Of a stretch of DNA of 64,000 nt, positions 59,606 to 64,000 are shown one piece after another. The stretch spans positions 1-64,000 of the forward strand of contig SGPL01000019.1 in NCBI GenBank assembly GCA_004802705.1, in the 5' to 3' direction. This stretch comes from Bondarzewia mesenterica (lineage: Eukaryota; Basidiomycota; Agaricomycetes; Russulales; Bondarzewiaceae). The notes beneath the pieces were generated by a model. The model did no database searches. It had not been told where the DNA came from and saw only the letters and a program-made list of their open reading frames with translations. Position numbers and translations under genes: made by a program. Each line of letters starts with the position of its first letter. Position 1 is the stretch's first letter.

Positions 59606-60361
59606 ATGGAGGTCGAGGCTGCAACGACCATCCCCCAACAATCTCAGTCCGATGAACCATTATCAAGGCCTACTGAGGCACCACAGAAAGGGACAGAGAA
59701 TGGTGAAGCCAAAGTGAAATCGAAACCAAAACGACAGCCCAAAGAGGCTGTTTCACTGACCAGAGAAAGTGGAAAGTCTCTTCTCCCATTGGCGCGCGTA
59801 CAGAAGATCATGAAGGCAGACAAGGTACGCTCAGGATATCCGAGCGTGCTTATTCAGTATCAAATCAAACCACAGGAACTGCCGATGGTAGCAAAAGAAG
59901 CCGCGTTCCTGATTTCATTGGCTACGGAGGAGTTCATCAAGAGACTTGCAGAAACGAGTCACAAATCGGCAAGTCGAGAAGGGAGGTTGACATTGCAGCA
60001 GAAGGACATCGGTGCGTTAAGGATATTGACTCATATTTAGCGAGGCTTATGGTTTCTTTAGCCTCTGTCGTGCGGAGAGCAGACGAGTTCTTGTTCCTGG
60101 AAGGTGAGTTTCTTGCTTGCGTTGCACATTTGAACAATGTTGACGGCGTTTATGCGAGTAGAAATCATCCCATGGCCAGATTTGACAAATCCTCCTGCAC
60201 GGCGTAAACCCAAGGCTTTGGAAGAGCAGAAAGAAGGGGGAAGGACGATGCTCGACCAATATGTCCTGAGAGAGACGGCAGAGGATGCTGGTGGGGAAGA
60301 TGTGATCATGAACGAGGATGGAACGATGCATGCCGCTGGAAATGATAAGCATGACTTATAG
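59606..60361 (+). CDS. Histone-fold protein of the Dpb3/CHRAC/NF-YC group
   Basis: A short disordered start (MEVEAATTIPQQSQSDEPLS) and a basic patch precede the histone fold: SLLPLARVQKIMKADKELPM, VAKEAAFLISLATEEFIKRL and LTLQQKDIASVVRRADEFLF. This is the NF-YC-like half of a histone-fold pair, as in DNA polymerase epsilon subunit Dpb3/POLE4 or CHRAC subunits. The FLEEIIPWPD ending after the fold is typical of the group. Four exons: 59606-59824, 59875-60010, 60059-60102 and 60162-60361. The tail is acidic. Its position between MCMBP and DDB1 supports a replication role. NF-YC itself or Bur6 is less likely, judged by the LARVQKIMKAD helix. Confidence 0.82.
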
Positions 60362-60568
60362 AATCTTGGACTTTGTTTTAAAATTGAGTCTGTATAATAC
60401 GCAGTGGAATTGTTATCTCTGGAGACATGAAAGGTGACTGCAGATAGAAAACCTGCCAAGTGCGGGGCGGAGCGTCGGGCCGCCGAACCGCGACGTCATC
60501 AGTGCAAAGACGAGTGCGCTAACGCTCACCGTTGTGCTCGACAACCACGACCATCACATCAGCATACG

Positions 60569-63500
60569 ATGAAGGTCGTCACTACATTTTACCCTTCGTC
60601 TTCAGTCGTTCATTCCTTGAAATGCCACCTCACATCCGACAGATCTACAGAACATCTTGTTGTCGCGAAGATCAACAGACTCGACGTGTTCTCTGCTCAG
60701 CCCGAGGGCCTTAAACATGAGTGTAGTGTCGATATATGGGGCCGTGTCGCTTCGATCAAGGCTGTTGCATCCAGTGTACGTAGCCCTGCTTTGATTATCT
60801 TGAAGTTCCAGTAAATACGATCTCAATACTTAGGGCTCTCAAGACAATCTCTTGCTACTGACAGACCACCCCGATCCCAGAATTATCGTACTGACATGCC
60901 AGGCATCAAAGGATGGAGAACTGTCGTTGAACGGTCTGCATACTATCAATCTGGAAGAACGCAATGCACGCCCGGCAGAGTTTCTGCAAGATGTGGTTGT
61001 CGATGCGTCCCGACAAGTCGCTGTCGCGAGTTGTTACGCAGGCAAACTGAAGGTCATCGTCTTAGAGGGTGACAAGCTGGACATTGAGTTTGATGTTACG
61101 TATGTGCCGATTTTTTTTTCTAAGTACGATGTTCTCTGACAGTTTGGATCCGTGTCGCAGATTACCAGAATTCAGTATACTCTCTCTAGCCTTCATCTTC
61201 TCTGGCGCTGGCGTCTATGCTCTAGCCATCCTTCATCTGGACTTCCAAAAAAAGATGCAACTCATATCGCGAGACTTGGACATTGCTGCATTAGAGCTGT
61301 CTCCCGCACATTCTCTCTTACTTCCTCCCACTACCCTCTCTACTTCAACGTTCCCCTTCACAGAAACCCCTCCCATGCTGATCACTGTACCCCCAATCTC
61401 TTATCCTTCCGCAGATCCAGACGAAGACGACAATGCTGGCTTGTCAGGCGGTGTATTGGTCGTGGGAGGGCGGAAAATTCAATTGTTCGAATTCTCGTCT
61501 AAAGCGTGGCAAGAAAAGTACAAGGGAAAGCAGAAAAGATTAGAGAGCATGAAGAAGAGCAAAGAAGAGAAGGTTTCGGTCAGGGCAAAGGAAAAGGAGC
61601 GAGAGCGGGAGGCAAAGAAGAGGAAAGCCAAAGCCGCCGTCAGTTGGCCATGGAGCGAGGTGACCGCGTAAGTGCCTCGTTATTAGTCGCTCTTTCCTCC
61701 ATCTTTTCTGAAAAATTTCTCTAAAAAATATCAGGTGGTGTCCTATCACTGACAACGGCACTCGTTACGTTCTCGGCGATGATTACGGTCGGCTCGCGTT
61801 GCTTTCCCTAGATCGATTGCAAGATCAAGGTCTCCTCCTTCTACCACTCGGCGAGGTCCGTATATCCTTTCTTTCTGTGTACGACTTCTCCACAATTCTC
61901 TATATATGCAGGTATCCCCGCCGACAACGCTTACGTATCTTGGCTCACAAATGATGTACCTCGGTTCTCATCTGGGAGATTCCCAACTTTTGAGAATCCA
62001 TCAGTCCGCGATCTCTACACCCGATTCCCCAACCTTGCCGATTCCTCCTGATGTGGTGACTATTCCCACCACATCCCTTGTATCGAGCGGTAAGGGTAAA
62101 GGTAAAACAAGCATTGGATTGAAAAAGGAGGACGGTCGGGTCGTTATGAATAAGGGCAATTTCTTGGAAGTCGTCGATACATGGAAGAATATCGCTCCAA
62201 TTATGGATGCTGTTTTGGCGGATACGGATGGAAGTGGACAGGTATGAGGATTCTTGTTAAATTCCAACATCGACGTTGATTTGTTTATCTAGCCCGACAT
62301 TGTAACATGCTCTGGGGGAAAAAATACCGGAAGCCTCAGAGTCCTTCGGAACGGGGCCGACTTCCACGAGCGAGCTGTAGTTGAGGGATTACCAAATTTG
62401 ACGAGTATATTCTCCATCCGTTTTGCATACGATGCTGTGTGAGTGGATCTGGTCTGTGGGTGTTGATGATTCTTCACGTAAAATCTTGTTCTAGCCCAGA
62501 CTCGCATCTACTTGTTTGCGATGGTCAAGAGACGATGGTCTTTAAGCTGAACAGTGCGGACTCTATTGCACGAGTGGACTCCTCCGAAACGGGATTTATC
62601 ACGAAAGCTACTACGCTGGCCGCCGGTAACGTGGCAAAACGCACAAAAAAGCCGGGATCGAGTACGTCGACGTATGAAAACTCACAATTTGTTGTTCAGG
62701 TCTCGCCCAAGCGCGTAGTGCTGGTTGAGTATGATGCAACATTGGGCTTGCATCGGCTGGTCAGTGAGTGGGCGCCGGAGGCACAAGGTGCGGACTGGAA
62801 CGGGAAAGAGATTGTGCTAGCTTCGGTGAATAGCAGTCAAGTCGTACTTGCGCTGAGTGGGGGGCGGGTCGCAGTGTTGAATTTGACGGATGAAGCCAAA
62901 TTCAAAGTTGTAGGGTGCGTGTCGTTCGATCCTATGTTCGCATGGTTCGAGCAGCGATTGAAACCCATGCTTTGTAGGCATCGAGACTTGGCGAGCGAAA
63001 TAGCGGCCATCTCGTGCAGTCCGATAAACCCTTCAGAGCCATTTTCTCGATACATCGCAGTGGGACTGTGGGACCCTCGTCGTGTGGAAATCCTGACTGT
63101 GGCAAGTTCCAAGGATTATCTTGGGCGGGTATGCGACCCCGTTACTGTTCCTTCCCTCCCTCGATCTTTGTTATTGCATAACTTCGGGACCAGCAGCGGA
63201 TCGAACAGCCCGGATTATTGTCCCCACCTGTTGATCGGATTGGGCAACGGCATGCTCATATCGTATTCGTTCTATCAGCAGAAGTTGAATGACAGGAAAG
63301 CCATATTGCTGGGGGCTTCGCCAGTCTCGCTTATACGCGATCTGGTGGAAGGACGTATACAGTGGTAGCGTTTGGGAACAGGGCTGCGGTTTTATTCTGG
63401 GGCAAGGGAAGGCTGCAGCATTCGCCTGTCTCAGTGAAGGTTGGTGCATTGGTTTTTTAAATGATCTACTTAAATTCACGCTTGTCTCCTAGAATGTTTC

Positions 63501-64000
63501 TGCTGCATCTCGGTTGTTCACACCTTGGTGGCAGTCGTGCATGATCATGGCAACACTGTCTGGCCTTAGCATTGGCAGCATCCACGACCTCGACAAGATG
63601 CATATTCGCACGGTAAATATCTGTTCATATTCGGCCGTTGTTAGCTATTAATTTGTCTCCTTTAAGATGCCTTTGGGACTGGACAGTCCCAGGCGATTAG
63701 CCTACTCTCCAAGTCTCAAAGCCTTCGGTGTCGGATGTGTCCGCACGGAGCCTGGACGAATCGGGGATGTCGAGCTCGCGAGCAGCTCCTTCAAAGTCCT
63801 GGACGATACGTCATTCGAGTGTGAGTTCTTGCCCTGTACTTGACACTGCCTAGGTTGGAATATTGATTTATTTGTTCCATTTTTCAGTGTTTGGAGAGTA
63901 CAAATGCGAAGGTGAATACGAGGTCACGGCGTTGCAAACGCTGACGACGAACGATGGAGACTCGTACTGGTGCCTGGGAACAACGCGCTTCAAGGCTGAC
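60569..64000 (+). CDS. DDB1: DNA damage-binding protein 1 (DDB1), 3' end cut by window edge
   Basis: Three-propeller adaptor of CUL4 ubiquitin ligases, acting in repair, replication licensing (with Cdt2) and heterochromatin. The start MKVVTTFYPSSSVVHSLKCH, then HLVVAKINRLDVFSAQPEGL and VASIKAVAS, is the first propeller. NLLLLTDHPDPRIIVLTCQA, ARPAEFLQDVVVDASRQVAV and WCPITDNGTRYVLGDDYGRL follow. Later parts read SGGKNTGSLRVLRNGADFHE, YLGRVCDPVTVPSLPRSLLL, PHLLIGLGNGMLISYSF, NVSAASRLFTPWW and PLGLDSPRRLAYSPSLKAFG. Compared with animal DDB1 there is a Lys/Glu/Arg-rich insert of ~45 residues (near 61505-61650). One base is missing near 63355: EGR and TVVAFGNRAAVLFWGKGRL are in different frames. 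The gene continues beyond 64000. Confidence 0.92.
63353..63358 (+). other. Frameshift site in DDB1
   Basis: DLVEGR ends in a frame that hits a stop two codons later, while TVVAFGNRAAVLFW begins at once in another frame. One added base restores the strongly conserved sequence. A genuine null in DDB1 is improbable. Confidence 0.75.

Overview
The window reads as nuclear DNA of a filamentous basidiomycete, most likely an Agaricomycete. Genes lie on both strands with little space between them and carry many short introns (about 50-80 nt, mostly GT-AG). The proteins resemble families typical of mushroom-forming fungi: a CK1-like kinase with an altered catalytic loop, a DUF6533-type membrane protein, an F-box/LRR-type protein, an RNAi RNA-dependent RNA polymerase and an 'MGQRH' orphan family. 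No transposon, tRNA, rRNA or CRISPR array was recognised, but I read by eye and cannot exclude small ones.

Layout. 0-12 kb: universal stress protein (runs off the left edge), M3 oligopeptidase, an ERG26-like 3-beta-HSD, a PLK4-type polo-box protein without a visible kinase domain, and ERG26 itself. 12-18.3 kb: borealin/Nbl1, POP1 of RNase P/MRP, and a small mitochondrial-looking coiled-coil protein. 19.7-28.1 kb: two secreted proteins (an alanine-rich protein of unknown function and an extracellular EEP-type nuclease), CDC123 and a delta-12 fatty-acid desaturase. 29-37.8 kb: a divergent CK1 kinase; a tandem array of histidine phosphatases made of one intact gene, one copy that has lost both catalytic histidines, and one relic; then pyruvate decarboxylase. 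37.8-40 kb is gene-poor. 40-50 kb: F-box protein, ribosomal protein eS19, RdRP and the orphan-family gene. 50-56 kb: DUF6533-type membrane protein and an MFS exporter. 57-64 kb: MCM-binding protein, a Dpb3-like histone-fold protein and DDB1 (runs off the right edge). These last three are all tied to DNA replication or licensing, and the first two share a 262-bp divergent promoter containing an MluI cell-cycle box.

Quality. Several conserved genes need a one-base correction to stay in frame, mostly at homopolymers (near 4619, 8912, 19827, 23390, 40798, 41383 and 63355). Isolated N bases are confined to two patches (30.6-32.5 kb and 50.4-53.1 kb). I read the frameshifts mainly as assembly errors, because genes such as DDB1 are unlikely to be dead. 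Exon borders were deduced by eye from splice consensus and family similarity. The most interesting biology is the histidine-phosphatase array with a predicted pseudoenzyme, the kinase-less PLK4-type polo-box protein, and the replication-gene cluster.
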